64,000 nucleotides of DNA, from NCBI RefSeq assembly GCF_029193575.1, contig NZ_JARGCS010000050.1, positions 1-64,000 of the forward strand, read 5' to 3'. Below are positions 41,883 to 51,366 of this stretch, piece after piece. A program made the translations under genes and the position numbers. Position 1 is the first letter of the stretch. Each line of letters opens with the position of its first letter. The notes under the pieces are model-generated. The model did not search any database. It had not been told where the DNA came from and was given only the letters and a program-made list of their open reading frames with translations. The DNA is from Pseudomonas entomophila. Lineage in GTDB: Bacteria; Pseudomonadota; Gammaproteobacteria; Pseudomonadales; Pseudomonadaceae.

Positions 41883-44767
41883 CGGCGCACCTCGGCGTTG
41901 GCCTTGTCTTCGGCCTGGCGCCGCTCCTGGAGCAGGCGCCGCTGTTCATCACTGAAGTCCTGGTAACGCTTCTGCCATTCCGACGGCTGGAATACCCGCA
42001 CCACCTCCACGGCGGTGACCTTGTATTCCGGGCAGTTGGTGGCCCAGTCGGAGTTGTCGGTGGTGATCACGTTGGCGCCAGACTCAGGGAAGTGGAAGGT
42101 GGTGTACACCACCCCCGGCGCCACCCGGCCACTGACCCTGGCGCGCAGCACCGTCTGCCCGGCGCGACTGCCGATGCCGACCCAGTCGCCGTCCTTGATG
42201 CCCCGGCTTTCGGCGTCGCTGGGGTGGATCTCCAGGCGATCCTCGTCATGCCAGGCGACGTTGCCGGTGCGCCGGGTCTGGGCGCCGACGTTGTATTGGC
42301 TGAGGATGCGCCCGGTGGTCAGCAGCAGCGGGTAGCGGGCATTGACCTTCTCGTCGGTGGGCACGTAGCCAGTGAGCATGAAGCGCCCCTTGCCGCGCAC
42401 GAACTGGTCGATGTGCATGGTCGGGGTGCCGTCGGGGGCGGCGTCGTTGCACGGCCATTGCAGGCTGCCGTGGCGGTCGATCTCGGCGTAGCTGACGCGG
42501 TGGAAGCTCGGCGTCAGGCGCGCGATCTCGTCCATGATCTCGGACGGGTGGCGGTAGTCCATGCGGTAGCCCAGGGCGTTGGCCAAGGCCACGGTGGCCT
42601 CCCAGTCGGCCTTGCCGGCCAGCGGCTCCATCACTTTGCGCACCCGCGAGATACGCCGCTCGGCGTTGGTGAAGGTGCCGTCCTTCTCCAGGAACGAACT
42701 GCCCGGCAGGAACACGTGGGCGAACTTGGCGGTTTCGTTGAGGAAGATGTCCTGCACCACCACGCACTCCATCGCCCGCAACGCGGCGGTGACGTGCTGG
42801 GTGTTGGGGTCGCTCTGGGCGATGTCCTCGCCTTGGCAGTAGAGGGCCTTGAAGCTGCCGTCCAGCGCCGCCTCGAACATGTTGGGAATGCGCAGGCCCG
42901 GCTCGGGTTGCAAGGTCACGCCCCAGGCCTGCTCGAATTGCGCGCGCACGCTTTCGTTGGAGATGTGCCGGTAGCCAGGCAGCTCATGGGGGAACGAGCC
43001 CATGTCGCACGAGCCCTGCACGTTGTTCTGCCCGCGCAGCGGGTTCACCCCGACCCCTTCGCGGCCGATGTTGCCGGTGGCCATGGCCAGGTTGGCGATG
43101 CCCATCACCGCGGTGCTGCCCTGGCTGTGCTCGGTCACGCCCAGGCCGTAGTAGATCGCTGCGTTGCCACCGCTGGCGTATAGCCGCGCGGCTTCGCGGA
43201 TCTGTTCGGCGGGCACGCCGCAGATCGGGCCGAGGGCTTCGGGGGCGTTCTCCGGCAGCGCGACGAAATCGCGCCAGCGGGCGAAGTCGGCGGTTTCGCA
43301 GCGCGCGTCGATGAAGCGCTGGTCGAGCAGGCCTTCGCTGACGAGGGTATGGGCCAAGGCGTTGAGCATGGCCACGTTGGTGCCCGGGCGCAGTTGCAGG
43401 TGCAGCTCGGCGCGGGCATGCGGCGAGTCGACCAGGTCGATGCGCCGCGGGTCGATGACGATCAGCCGCGCTCCCTGGCGCAGGCGGCGCTTGAGCTGCG
43501 AGCCGAACACCGGGTGGGCGTCGGTGGGGTTGGCGCCGATCACCAGCACCACGTCGGCCTTCATCACCGAATCGAAGCTCTGGGTGCCGGCGGACTCGCC
43601 CAGGGTCTGCTTCAGGCCGTAGCCGGTCGGCGAATGGCAGACCCGCGCGCAGGTGTCGACGTTGTTGTTGCCGAATGCGGTGCGCACCAGCTTCTGCACC
43701 AGGTAGGCCTCTTCGTTGGTGCAACGGCTGGAGGTGATGCCGCCGATCGAATCGCGCCCGTACTTGAGCTGGATGCGCCGGAACTCGCTGGCCGCGTAAT
43801 TCACCGCCTCGTCCCAGCTGACTTCCTGCCACGGGTCTTCCAGGCGCTTGCGGATCATCGGCTTGGTGATGCGGTCGGGGTGGGTGGCGTAGCCCCAGGC
43901 GAAGCGGCCCTTGACGCAAGCGTGGCCGTGGTTGGCGCCGCCGTTCTTGTCCGGGACCATGCGCACCAGCTGGTCGCCCTTCATCTCGGCGCGGAACGAG
44001 CAGCCCACGCCGCAGTAGGCGCAGGTGGTGATCACCGCACGCTCGGGCTGACCGAGCTGCACCAGGCTTTTCTCGGTGAGGGTCGCGGTCGGGCAGGCCT
44101 GCACGCAGGCGCCGCACGAGACGCACTCGGAGGCGAGGAAGTTGTCGCCACCGGCGGCCGCCACCCGCGAGTCGAACCCCCGCCCGCTGATGGTCAGGGC
44201 GAAGGTGCCCTGGATGTCTTCGCAGGCACGCACGCAGCGGCTGCACACGATGCACTTGCTCGGCTCGTAGTCGAAGTACGGGTTGGAGACGTCCTTGGCC
44301 TCGCTGAGGTGGTTGGCGCCGTCGTAGCCATAGCGCACCTCGCGCAGGCCGACCTGGCCGGCGACGGTCTGCAGCTCGCAGTTACCGTTGGCCGAGCAGG
44401 TCAGGCAGTCCAGCGGGTGGTCGGAGATGTACAGCTCCATCACGTTGCGCCGCAGGTCGGCCAGGCGCGGGGTCTGGGTGCGCACCACCATGCCTTCGCT
44501 GACCGGCGTGGTGCAGGAGGCCGGGTAGCCGCGCATGCCGGCGATTTCCACCATGCACATGCGGCACGAACCGAACGCTTCCAGGCTGTCGGTGGCGCAG
44601 AGTTTCGGGATGGTGGTGCCCAGCAACGCGGCGGCACGCATCACCGAAGTGCCAACGGGCACGCTGATCTCTCGGCCGTCGATGTTCAGGCTGACCTGCA
44701 CGTCGCTGTCACGGGCTGGCGTGCCCAGGTCGATGTCGCTGTTGGCGGGGTCGAAGTAGTTGATCAT
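41879..44767 (-). CDS. fdsA: NAD-dependent formate dehydrogenase alpha subunit
   Basis: A 962-residue catalytic subunit that oxidises formate to CO2 in the cytosol. The N-terminal [2Fe-2S] domain (EAFGSCRMCMVEIAG) and His-containing cluster (CSANGNCEL) are followed by two [4Fe-4S] motifs (CIVCSRCVRACED, CVSCGACVQACPT), another at CAYCGVGCSF, and the bis-MGD molybdenum domain with active-site cysteine in ARVCHSPTG (Cys, not selenocysteine). The start MINYFDPANSD at 44767 overlaps the fdsB stop. No fdhD (fdsC) gene is present between fdsA and fdsD, unlike many fds operons, so the sulfurtransferase must be elsewhere. Confidence 0.95.
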   Translation of the reverse strand: MINYFDPANSDIDLGTPARDSDVQVSLNIDGREISVPVGTSVMRAAALLGTTIPKLCATDSLEAFGSCRMCMVEIAGMRGYPASCTTPVSEGMVVRTQTPRLADLRRNVMELYISDHPLDCLTCSANGNCELQTVAGQVGLREVRYGYDGANHLSEAKDVSNPYFDYEPSKCIVCSRCVRACEDIQGTFALTISGRGFDSRVAAAGGDNFLASECVSCGACVQACPTATLTEKSLVQLGQPERAVITTCAYCGVGCSFRAEMKGDQLVRMVPDKNGGANHGHACVKGRFAWGYATHPDRITKPMIRKRLEDPWQEVSWDEAVNYAASEFRRIQLKYGRDSIGGITSSRCTNEEAYLVQKLVRTAFGNNNVDTCARVCHSPTGYGLKQTLGESAGTQSFDSVMKADVVLVIGANPTDAHPVFGSQLKRRLRQGARLIVIDPRRIDLVDSPHARAELHLQLRPGTNVAMLNALAHTLVSEGLLDQRFIDARCETADFARWRDFVALPENAPEALGPICGVPAEQIREAARLYASGGNAAIYYGLGVTEHSQGSTAVMGIANLAMATGNIGREGVGVNPLRGQNNVQGSCDMGSFPHELPGYRHISNESVRAQFEQAWGVTLQPEPGLRIPNMFEAALDGSFKALYCQGEDIAQSDPNTQHVTAALRAMECVVVQDIFLNETAKFAHVFLPGSSFLEKDGTFTNAERRISRVRKVMEPLAGKADWEATVALANALGYRMDYRHPSEIMDEIARLTPSFHRVSYAEIDRHGSLQWPCNDAAPDGTPTMHIDQFVRGKGRFMLTGYVPTDEKVNARYPLLLTTGRILSQYNVGAQTRRTGNVAWHDEDRLEIHPSDAESRGIKDGDWVGIGSRAGQTVLRARVSGRVAPGVVYTTFHFPESGANVITTDNSDWATNCPEYKVTAVEVVRVFQPSEWQKRYQDFSDEQRRLLQERRQAEDKANAEVRR

Positions 44768-46317
44768 TGCGCGGCCTCCGGGGTGGCCAGGCCGAAGTCG
44801 GCGGGAAAGTGCTTGAGGGCGCTGGCCACGGGGTAGGACGTCATGCCACCCATGGCGCACAGCGAACCGTATTGCATCGTGTCGCAAAGGTCGCGCAGCA
44901 GGTGCGCCTGGTCCTCGCGATAGGCGGGGTCGGTGCTGGCGATCAGCCGGTCGACCACCTCCATGCCGCGGGTCGAGCCGATGCGGCACGGCGTGCACTT
45001 GCCGCAGGACTCCTCGGCGCAGAATTGCAGGGCGAAACGCGCCATGCCGGCCATGTTCAGGGTGTCGTCGGCCAGCACCACACCGCCGTGGCCGAGCATC
45101 GCGCCCAGCGCGGCGAAGGCCTCGTAGTCCAGCGGCGTGTCGAACTGCGCAGGCGGGACCCAGGCGCCCAGCGGGCCGCCGACTTGCGCCGCCTTGATCG
45201 GCCGGCCGCTGGCGGTGCCACCGCCATAGCCTTCGACCAGCTCGCGCAGGGTCAGGCCGAAGGCGCGCTCCACCAGCCCGCCGTGGCGGATGTTGCCAGC
45301 CAGTTGGAACGGCATGGTGCCCAGCGAGCGCCCCATGCCGAAGTCACGGTAGAAGGCAGCGCCCTTGGCCAGGATGATCGGCACCGAGGCCAGGGTGAGC
45401 ACGTTGTGCACCAGCGTCGGTTGGCCGAACAGGCCTTCCAGCGCTGGCAGCGGTGGCTTGGCGCGCACGATCCCGCGCTTGCCTTCGAGCGATTCGAGCA
45501 GCGCGGTTTCCTCGCCGCAGATATAGGCGCCAGCGCCGACCCGCACCTCCAGGTCGAAGGCCACGCCGCTGCCGGTGGTGTCCAGGTAGCCGGCCTCGCG
45601 GGCCAGCAGCACGGCTTCGTTGAGCGCGTGGATGGCGTCCGGGTATTCCGAGCGCACGTAGATGTAGCCCTTGCTCGCGCCCACGGCGAGGCCGGCGATG
45701 ATCATGCCCTCGATCAGCAGGAACGGGTCGCCCTCCATCAGCATGCGGTCGGCGAACGTGCCGGAGTCGCCTTCGTCGGCGTTGCACACCACGTACTTCT
45801 GCCCGGCAGGCGCCTGGCGCACGGTGCGCCACTTGATCCCGGCCGGGAACGCCGCGCCGCCGCGGCCACGCAGGCCGGAGTCGAGCACGGCGGCGACCAC
45901 CTCGTCGCTGCTCATCAAGGTGGCCTGGCGCAGGCCCTCGAAGCCGCCGTGGGCGCGGTAGTCGTCCAGCGACAGCGGCCGGGTGAGGCCGGCGCGGGCG
46001 AACAGCAGGCGCTGCTGGGTCTTCAGGTACGGGATGTCCTCGACCCGGCCCAGCGCCAGGGGGTGCTTGCCAGGGTCGCCGGCCAGGGCATCGAGCAGCG
46101 CCGGCACGTCCTCTGGGCTGACCGGGCCAAAGCCCAAGCGTCCGTCGTCGCCGTCCAGTTCGACCAGCGGCTCCAACCAATAGAGGCCACGGCTACTGGT
46201 GCGCTGCACCTGCACCGGCAGTTGCCGGCGCTCGGCTTCCTTCAGCACGGCTTCGGCAACGCGGTCGGCGCCCACCGCGCGGGCGGCGGAATCACAGGCG
46301 ATGGAGAGCTTCAGCAT
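44764..46317 (-). CDS. fdsB: NAD-dependent formate dehydrogenase beta subunit
   Basis: A 517-residue NuoF-like diaphorase subunit that passes electrons to NAD. A thioredoxin-like N-terminus (MLKLSIACDSAARAVGADRV) precedes the FMN/NADH region (LRGRGGAAFPAGIKW, VCNADEGDSGTFADR, GAGAYICGEETALLES) and the C-terminal [4Fe-4S] motif ESCGKCTPCRIGS. The start at 46317 overlaps fdsG by 7 bp, which excludes the longer upstream frame. Confidence 0.95.
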   Translation of the reverse strand: MLKLSIACDSAARAVGADRVAEAVLKEAERRQLPVQVQRTSSRGLYWLEPLVELDGDDGRLGFGPVSPEDVPALLDALAGDPGKHPLALGRVEDIPYLKTQQRLLFARAGLTRPLSLDDYRAHGGFEGLRQATLMSSDEVVAAVLDSGLRGRGGAAFPAGIKWRTVRQAPAGQKYVVCNADEGDSGTFADRMLMEGDPFLLIEGMIIAGLAVGASKGYIYVRSEYPDAIHALNEAVLLAREAGYLDTTGSGVAFDLEVRVGAGAYICGEETALLESLEGKRGIVRAKPPLPALEGLFGQPTLVHNVLTLASVPIILAKGAAFYRDFGMGRSLGTMPFQLAGNIRHGGLVERAFGLTLRELVEGYGGGTASGRPIKAAQVGGPLGAWVPPAQFDTPLDYEAFAALGAMLGHGGVVLADDTLNMAGMARFALQFCAEESCGKCTPCRIGSTRGMEVVDRLIASTDPAYREDQAHLLRDLCDTMQYGSLCAMGGMTSYPVASALKHFPADFGLATPEAAQ

Positions 46318-46796
46318 GTGCCCACCTCCACCCGGCAACCCTCGACCAACTCGCGCAGGCGCTCTGGGGTGAGGCGCGCATGCAGCTGGCCGTCCAGCTC
46401 CAGTGCCGGCGAGCAAGCGCAGGCGCCCAGGCAGTACACCGGCCGCAGGCTCACCGCGCCATCGGCGCTGGTGCCGTGGTCGTCCACGCCCAGTTGCTCG
46501 CGCAGCTGCGCGGCCAGCGCCTCGGCGCCGCGGCTCTGGCACGACTCGGCGCGGCACAGGCGCAAGGTATGGACGGCCGGGGGCGTGGTACGGAAATCGT
46601 GGTAGAAGCTGATCACCCCGCGCACCTCGGCGAGGCTCAGGTTCAGGGCATGGGCGATCTCGGGGACGGCGGTGTCCGGCACGTATCCGGCGCCTTTCTG
46701 GATGGCGTGGAGGATCGGCAACAACGCGCCGGGTACCTCCTTGTGGCTGTCCAGCACGCGGTGAATCAGGGGCAGGTGCAACGTCTCGTCAGGCAT
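46311..46796 (-). CDS. fdsG: NAD-dependent formate dehydrogenase gamma subunit
   Basis: A 161-residue NuoE-like [2Fe-2S] protein, first gene of the operon. Cluster ligands are in LCRAESCQSRG and CLGACACSPA. ISFYHDF is a family block. It couples to the beta subunit to deliver electrons to NAD. Confidence 0.93.
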   Translation of the reverse strand: MPDETLHLPLIHRVLDSHKEVPGALLPILHAIQKGAGYVPDTAVPEIAHALNLSLAEVRGVISFYHDFRTTPPAVHTLRLCRAESCQSRGAEALAAQLREQLGVDDHGTSADGAVSLRPVYCLGACACSPALELDGQLHARLTPERLRELVEGCRVEVGTC

Positions 46797-47021
46797 ACAG
46801 CGGACCTCGGCATCCCGGAGCCGCCCGGTGGAAGCGGGCGGTGTCCGGCGGTGTTCTGCTGTGGCGAGCCGTGCCTGTCACGGTCACAGGGTCACGACTC
46901 CCCTCCTCGCCCAGGCCCGTGCGTCTGCGCGCACTGAGTCCTTGGGCATCCTGCTAGCATGGCACCGATGATGATAGAAGGTTGCGTGCAAGCGACAAGG
47001 CGCGTCCTGAAACCGACGCGC
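46797..47021 (-). promoter_or_regulatory. fdsG leader region
   Basis: 225 bp without a gene. Near the fdsG start a hairpin CGCCCG-CTTCCAC-CGGGCG (around 46825-46846) and neighbouring GC-rich complementarities could structure the mRNA leader. A CTAGCA-type -10 near 46955 is possible. I do not recognise a molybdenum-cofactor riboswitch or NtrC-type site. Confidence 0.3.
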
Positions 47022-48179
47022 TCAGTCCACCACCACATGCGGCAGAAACCGCGCACTGTCCTTGGTGATCAGGCTGTCGTCCTCGCGAATGCCGACCCCC
47101 GAGGCCTGGTCGCCGATCACCCAGGCGCCGACCAGCGCATAGCTGTCGCCAAAGCGCGGCAACGGCGCGAATGCCTGCAGGATAGAGGGCGAATCCTGGT
47201 ATGGCCCGTCCTCGAACACCCGCTGGTCATCGGCGGTGCGGATGTCGACGTTGGCCCCCTCGCGGGAAAAGTACGGCTTGCGCACCCAGCCCTTGGGCAC
47301 GCGGCCCTGGGGGTTGGCGTCGAGAAACGCCGGCAACAGGTTCGGGTGCCCCTCATGCCACTCCCATAACAACGGCAGGATGCCTTTGTTGGAAATCAGC
47401 GCCTTCCAGGCCGGCTCCACGAACTGCGTGGCGCTGGCGGCGATGGCATGGCCGAACGGCTCGTGGAAGATATGCTCCCAGGCATGCAGCTTGAACAATC
47501 GGCGGATCGGCGCCCCGTCCAGGTCGACGAAACGCCCGTGCTGGTCCAGGCCGATGTCTTCCAGGTCGATGTGCCGCGTGGCGATGCCCGCGTGCCCGGC
47601 CATCTTGCGCAGGAAATCCGTGGTGCCACGGTCTTCCACCGAGCCCGAGATCGCCGCGAAATGAAACACGCCTTCGCCCCCGAGCCCGGCAAAGGCATGC
47701 ACCAAGTCCTCGGCGATGCGATTGAACTGGCTGGCGCGGGCCGGCAGAGCGCCACGCCGCAGTTGCTCCTCCAGCCAGATCAACTGGAACGCCGCGGCCT
47801 CGTAGAGGGAGGTCGGGGTGTCGTAGTTGGCCTCGATCAGCTTGGCCGGGCCGTGACCGTCGTAGCTGAAGTCGAAACGCCCATAGAGGTGCGGCTGGCG
47901 GGTCTTCCACGACTCGCGCACCATGTCGAAGAACGCCGGAGGGATGGCCAGGCGGGTCATCAACGCCTCGCTGTCGACGATCCGTTCCACCGCATCCAGG
48001 CACAGGGCATGCAGCTCCTGGGTCGGGGCCTGGAGGTCGCGCACCACCTGGGCCTCGCTGAACAGGTAGTAGCCGCGCTCGTCCCAGTAGCGCTCGCCGT
48101 CGATGGTGTGGAAGGCAAAGCCCTCCCGTTCGGCGCTGGCACGCCAGTCGGGGCGCTCGTCGAGCATGACCTTGCGCAT
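47022..48179 (-). CDS. Glutathionylspermidine synthase-like ATP-grasp protein (YjfC/YgiC family)
   Basis: A 385-residue protein matching the C-terminal synthetase domain of GspS: RFDFSYDGHGPAKLIEANYD (ATP/Mg site), LHAWEHIFHEPFG, NKGILPLLWEWHEGHPNLLP and WVRKPYFSREGANV. The amidase half of E. coli GspS is absent, as in YjfC and YgiC, whose peptide-ligase substrates are unknown. It is the last gene of the yjfK-L-M-C operon, 2 bp after the DUF1190 gene. Confidence 0.9.
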   Translation of the reverse strand: MRKVMLDERPDWRASAEREGFAFHTIDGERYWDERGYYLFSEAQVVRDLQAPTQELHALCLDAVERIVDSEALMTRLAIPPAFFDMVRESWKTRQPHLYGRFDFSYDGHGPAKLIEANYDTPTSLYEAAAFQLIWLEEQLRRGALPARASQFNRIAEDLVHAFAGLGGEGVFHFAAISGSVEDRGTTDFLRKMAGHAGIATRHIDLEDIGLDQHGRFVDLDGAPIRRLFKLHAWEHIFHEPFGHAIAASATQFVEPAWKALISNKGILPLLWEWHEGHPNLLPAFLDANPQGRVPKGWVRKPYFSREGANVDIRTADDQRVFEDGPYQDSPSILQAFAPLPRFGDSYALVGAWVIGDQASGVGIREDDSLITKDSARFLPHVVVD

Positions 48180-48181
48180 GC

Positions 48182-48862
48182 TCAGCCGCCGAAGAAGCTG
48201 CTGGACTTGCCGCCCCAGCCAGCACGCGCGGTGGCCTCGCTGCCGAAGCCGCCACGGGAAATCGAGGAAGCGGTGGACGCGCGCGCACCGCTACTGCTGG
48301 AGTAGCCGCCGCCACCGGACGAGCCGCCGCCGCTGCCTTGCTCTTCCTGCTCCTTGCGCTGGATCACCGTGCCCACGTTCGGGCCAGTGCCGTAGCGCGA
48401 CAGCGGCCGGGCGTTGTAGCGGCGGCTGTCCGGCGCGACCACCTGCTTGAGCAACATGCCCGCCACCAGGCCGGTGGCTGCGCCGCCCAACGCGCTGCCG
48501 GCGACCTGGGCGTTGGCGGCATCGAGCTGGGACTGGGTCACTTCGCCGAGGGTCTCCAGCTCGAAGCCCTCCAGACGTGGCTGGTAGCGCGTGCTGGTGG
48601 TCAGCAGGCAAGCGCCTGCGCGGGTGGCGGCCTCACAGTCAGCCAGGGTGGCGTAGCTCGGGCCACTGCGGGCGAACTCGGCCTGCGCCCGGGCGTAGGC
48701 GTACTGGCAATCGCTGCGCGGCACGTTGTCGGCGACGCAGGCGTCGACACTGTCGTAGGGGGTCGACTGGCTGACCGTGTAGGCCTGCTCGGGCGGGCTG
48801 CACGCGGTCAGCGCCAGCGGCAGGGAACCGGCCAGCACCAGGGTGACGGAACTTCGCTTCAT
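48182..48862 (-). CDS. DUF1190 lipoprotein (YjfM/YgiB family)
   Basis: A 226-residue lipoprotein (LAGSLPLALTACSPP, lipid on the Cys) with five further cysteines in VDACVADNVPRSDCQYAYAR and ADCEAATRAGACL, probably disulfide-bonded. The tail from about 165 is a Gly/Ser-rich low-complexity region (GSGGGSSGGGGYSSSSGARA). YgiB/YjfM proteins always pair with the adjacent ATP-grasp family; function unknown. Confidence 0.88.
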   Translation of the reverse strand: MKRSSVTLVLAGSLPLALTACSPPEQAYTVSQSTPYDSVDACVADNVPRSDCQYAYARAQAEFARSGPSYATLADCEAATRAGACLLTTSTRYQPRLEGFELETLGEVTQSQLDAANAQVAGSALGGAATGLVAGMLLKQVVAPDSRRYNARPLSRYGTGPNVGTVIQRKEQEEQGSGGGSSGGGGYSSSSGARASTASSISRGGFGSEATARAGWGGKSSSFFGG

Positions 48863-48879
48863 GAACGGCTCCTTGCGCC

Positions 48880-49305
48880 TCAGGCAGAGGGGGTCATGCA
48901 GGCGGCGTTGAGCAAGCCCACGCTGATCGCCACGGCGGCGGCATAGATCGCGGCGGCCATCTCACCCTTGGCGATACGCCCGGCCAGCCCCTTGAGCACC
49001 AAGCTGGTGAGGGAGAAGGCCAGCAACTGCACCAACGCACCGATCACGCACCACACCACCACATCCAGCAGCCCGGCGCTGTAGGCGATGATGTTGCTGG
49101 CCGGCAGCGAGAAGCCGATCAACGCGCCACCCAGGGCGACGGCGGCGGCACTGTTGTCGTCGCGAATCAGGGCGAATTCGCGGTGGGGGGTCAGGTGCGT
49201 GTAGATGAACTGGAACAGCCAGAACATCACCAGCGCCACGCTGATGTAGAGAATGAAGCCGATCACCGCGTGGGCGTTGAGCGACAGGCGAAGCGCGTCG
49301 AGCAT
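48880..49305 (-). CDS. DUF350 membrane protein (YjfL family)
   Basis: A 141-residue inner-membrane protein with four helices; FALIRDDNSAAAVALGGALI is the family signature in the loop before helix 2. ATG 49305 chosen (MLDALRLSLNAHAVIGFILY). It belongs to the yjf operon; DUF350 proteins are associated with polyamine and cell-envelope loci, with unknown activity. Confidence 0.88.
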   Translation of the reverse strand: MLDALRLSLNAHAVIGFILYISVALVMFWLFQFIYTHLTPHREFALIRDDNSAAAVALGGALIGFSLPASNIIAYSAGLLDVVVWCVIGALVQLLAFSLTSLVLKGLAGRIAKGEMAAAIYAAAVAISVGLLNAACMTPSA

Positions 49306-49318
49306 GCTGAGGTCCTTG

Positions 49319-49954
49319 TCAGGTAACGTGAAAATCCGTGGGTAGCAGGGTGGCGCCCACCGAGGTGGTGAGGCTGAGGTTGCCGCGCGCATCCTCCTCC
49401 ACCGACAACAGGAGGAATTCGCGCCGGCCGGGCAGGCCGATGTCGCGGGCATACAGCAGGGCCAGGTGCTGGATGCGGTAACTGTCTTCAGGGGTGACGA
49501 CCCATTCGCTGAACGGGATCAGTTCAGTCTGGCCGGGCTCGCTGCCCCATTCGCGGGCGAACCCACAGCCATCGTGATGGTAGAACGGCAGGCCCACCTT
49601 CGAGCCCGGGCCGACCAGGCGCTTGAGTTCGGCCTCATTGGCGATGGGGACCACGCTGTGGTAGCCGAACAGGATGATGTCGCCCACGTCCTTGGCGGAT
49701 GGGCCATTCATCACCACCTGCAGCCAATAGTCCTCGTCGTCCAGGTAGAAACGGCGAAAGTGGACGGACTGCCCGAGATTGATATCGCCGCTGGCGCAGA
49801 TCGTCTGGTTGCCCAGCACCACCAGTTCGCTGCGGCCCTCCAGCAGCGGCTTGAGCGCGGGTGAAATGGCCAGCGTGCGGCCGCGCCCAAGACCCAGTGG
49901 CAGGTCAGCGGGCCTGGGGGCCTCGAAGCCCATGAAGCGCTTCAACCAGCCCAT
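49319..49954 (-). CDS. DUF2491 protein (YjfK family)
   Basis: A 211-residue soluble protein beginning MGWLKRFMGFEAPRPADLPL. Family-like segments include FYLDDEDYWLQVVMNG and PFSEWVVTPEDSYRIQHLAL. First gene of the yjfK-L-M-C set; the PspA-like yjfJ and DUF2170 yjfI that often precede it in enterobacteria are missing here. Confidence 0.85.
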   Translation of the reverse strand: MGWLKRFMGFEAPRPADLPLGLGRGRTLAISPALKPLLEGRSELVVLGNQTICASGDINLGQSVHFRRFYLDDEDYWLQVVMNGPSAKDVGDIILFGYHSVVPIANEAELKRLVGPGSKVGLPFYHHDGCGFAREWGSEPGQTELIPFSEWVVTPEDSYRIQHLALLYARDIGLPGRREFLLLSVEEDARGNLSLTTSVGATLLPTDFHVT

Positions 49955-50075
49955 GGTGCGTCTTGCCGGGGCGGTCGAGGTAAGGAGGACGACATTGCAG
50001 CTCCCTGGGGTCGTCGGGTCGGGGGGCGCAACGATACTGATTTTCGTGAGGGGCGCCAAGGGCCTCGGGGCGCTG

Positions 50076-50597
50076 TCACAAGCGCCGGAAGAACAAGGTG
50101 ACCTGCCCCACCTCGATACCGAACTTGCGCATGCTCGTGCGGTTGATCAGGGTGTCCTCATCCATCAGGTACATCCAGTCATCCATCTCCAGCGCCCAAT
50201 GCCGACCATCGACCGGCACGTCCAGCCGATACCGCCAGTGCAGCGCGTTGCCCGCCACCTCGCCCTTGGCCTCGCCGATCACATCGCCCGCCTGCCCGCG
50301 CCAGTGCCTGGGGCCCTCTGGCGTGAGGGTCCAGGTGCGTTGCTGGCGGGTGCCATCGCTGTAGACGAAGCGCTCGTCGAGAATCAAACGTTCGCCCTCG
50401 CGCCGGCTGTCGATGCGCACGTGGAAGCGCTTGGTGACCTCCCCCGAGCGGTCCTGCACCATGCCCCACGCCTGCACCGGCCGCGAGAAGAACGCCAGCA
50501 GGTCGAACACGGGTTTTTCCCGGGCGTAGGCCTGCACGTCGACATTGCCGCAACTGCCGAGCAGCAGGCAGCTGAGCAACAACAGGAATGAACGCAT
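50076..50597 (-). CDS. DUF3833 family lipoprotein
   Basis: A 173-residue lipoprotein (MRSFLLLLSCLLLGSCGNVD, lipid on Cys16). The mature domain is a beta-rich lipocalin-like fold with RFHVRIDSRREGERLILDER and the conserved MDDWMYLMDEDTLINRTSMR. DUF3833 genes commonly accompany chalcone-isomerase-like genes, as here (1 bp apart), in loci linked to fatty-acid or membrane-lipid modification; the exact role is unknown. Confidence 0.88.
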   Translation of the reverse strand: MRSFLLLLSCLLLGSCGNVDVQAYAREKPVFDLLAFFSRPVQAWGMVQDRSGEVTKRFHVRIDSRREGERLILDERFVYSDGTRQQRTWTLTPEGPRHWRGQAGDVIGEAKGEVAGNALHWRYRLDVPVDGRHWALEMDDWMYLMDEDTLINRTSMRKFGIEVGQVTLFFRRL

Positions 50598-50598
50598 G

Positions 50599-51153
50599 TC
50601 ACCTTCCTCCATCAGCCTCGCCAAGCCCCATCAGGTGCTGGCGCAATTGCGGGTCACGTGCCCGGCGGTCCAGCCAGATGGCGAAGAACGCGCGGGAAAA
50701 GGCCGCGTCGTCGATACTCCGCTGCAACTGGCCATTGACGTAGAACCGACAACCGCGCCCAGGCAGGTACAGCCCGGTGATGCGCATGCCGGGGCGCACA
50801 TCGACGAACGCGCCGTCCAGCAAACCGCCCCAGCGTGCCAGGGTCGACGGGGCAAGCGCCTCGCCGCCCAGCCGGCGCATTTCGTCCAGGCTGGCCTTGA
50901 CCAGGGTGTCCCGGGACAGGGTTCGGTGGTAGGTCAGTTCGAGTGCGAAGGGTTGGCCCCAGTCAGGCGGCGCCACCGGGCTCCATAACCGCGCGTGGTA
51001 CACACGCAGGCCGAACCACGTGAATTCGCCGCTGCCAACCAGCCGGGCGTCCGGCAACAGCCGCGGCCCATCGGCCCAGGCTGACGAGGTCAGGGCGAGC
51101 AGCAAGCAGAGCAGGACCGGCGTATGTCGTCTGGGGGTGTGGATGGCCAACAT
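50599..51153 (-). CDS. Chalcone isomerase-like periplasmic protein
   Basis: A 184-residue protein with a signal peptide (VLLCLLLALTSSAWA, cut before DGPRLLP). The mature part matches bacterial chalcone-isomerase-like proteins: VGSGEFTWFGLRVYHARLWS, ALELTYHRTLSRDTLVKASL and AFFAIWLDRRARDPQLRQHL. Bacterial members probably bind fatty acids rather than isomerise flavonoids. Operon partner of DUF3833. Confidence 0.87.
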   Translation of the reverse strand: MLAIHTPRRHTPVLLCLLLALTSSAWADGPRLLPDARLVGSGEFTWFGLRVYHARLWSPVAPPDWGQPFALELTYHRTLSRDTLVKASLDEMRRLGGEALAPSTLARWGGLLDGAFVDVRPGMRITGLYLPGRGCRFYVNGQLQRSIDDAAFSRAFFAIWLDRRARDPQLRQHLMGLGEADGGR

Positions 51154-51366
51154 TTCGCTGACTCCGAAGCCTGGGCCAAACAAGATTGTACAACCCTATT
51201 GGTTTGTACAACTTTTCACGCGACAGGTTCCCAGCGTATCGGTTCAACAGCTCAGGTATGGAACGCTAGCGACGTCACACTTTGAAATACTTTCACTCGG
51301 ATGCCATATACCTGACGCAATCCATTCCTATCGTCGGAAACCTCCCGCATTACCGAGGCCTCACCG

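Noticed and set aside
43600..43700. Selenocysteine at the formate dehydrogenase active site
   Set aside because: The codon is an ordinary cysteine (ARVCHSPTG) and no in-frame TGA is present.
51160..51366. A possible hrp box upstream of the HrpK-domain gene (GGAACG ... CACTTTG)
   Set aside because: Spacing is 12 bp rather than 15-16 and the sequences are imperfect, so HrpL control is not supported.
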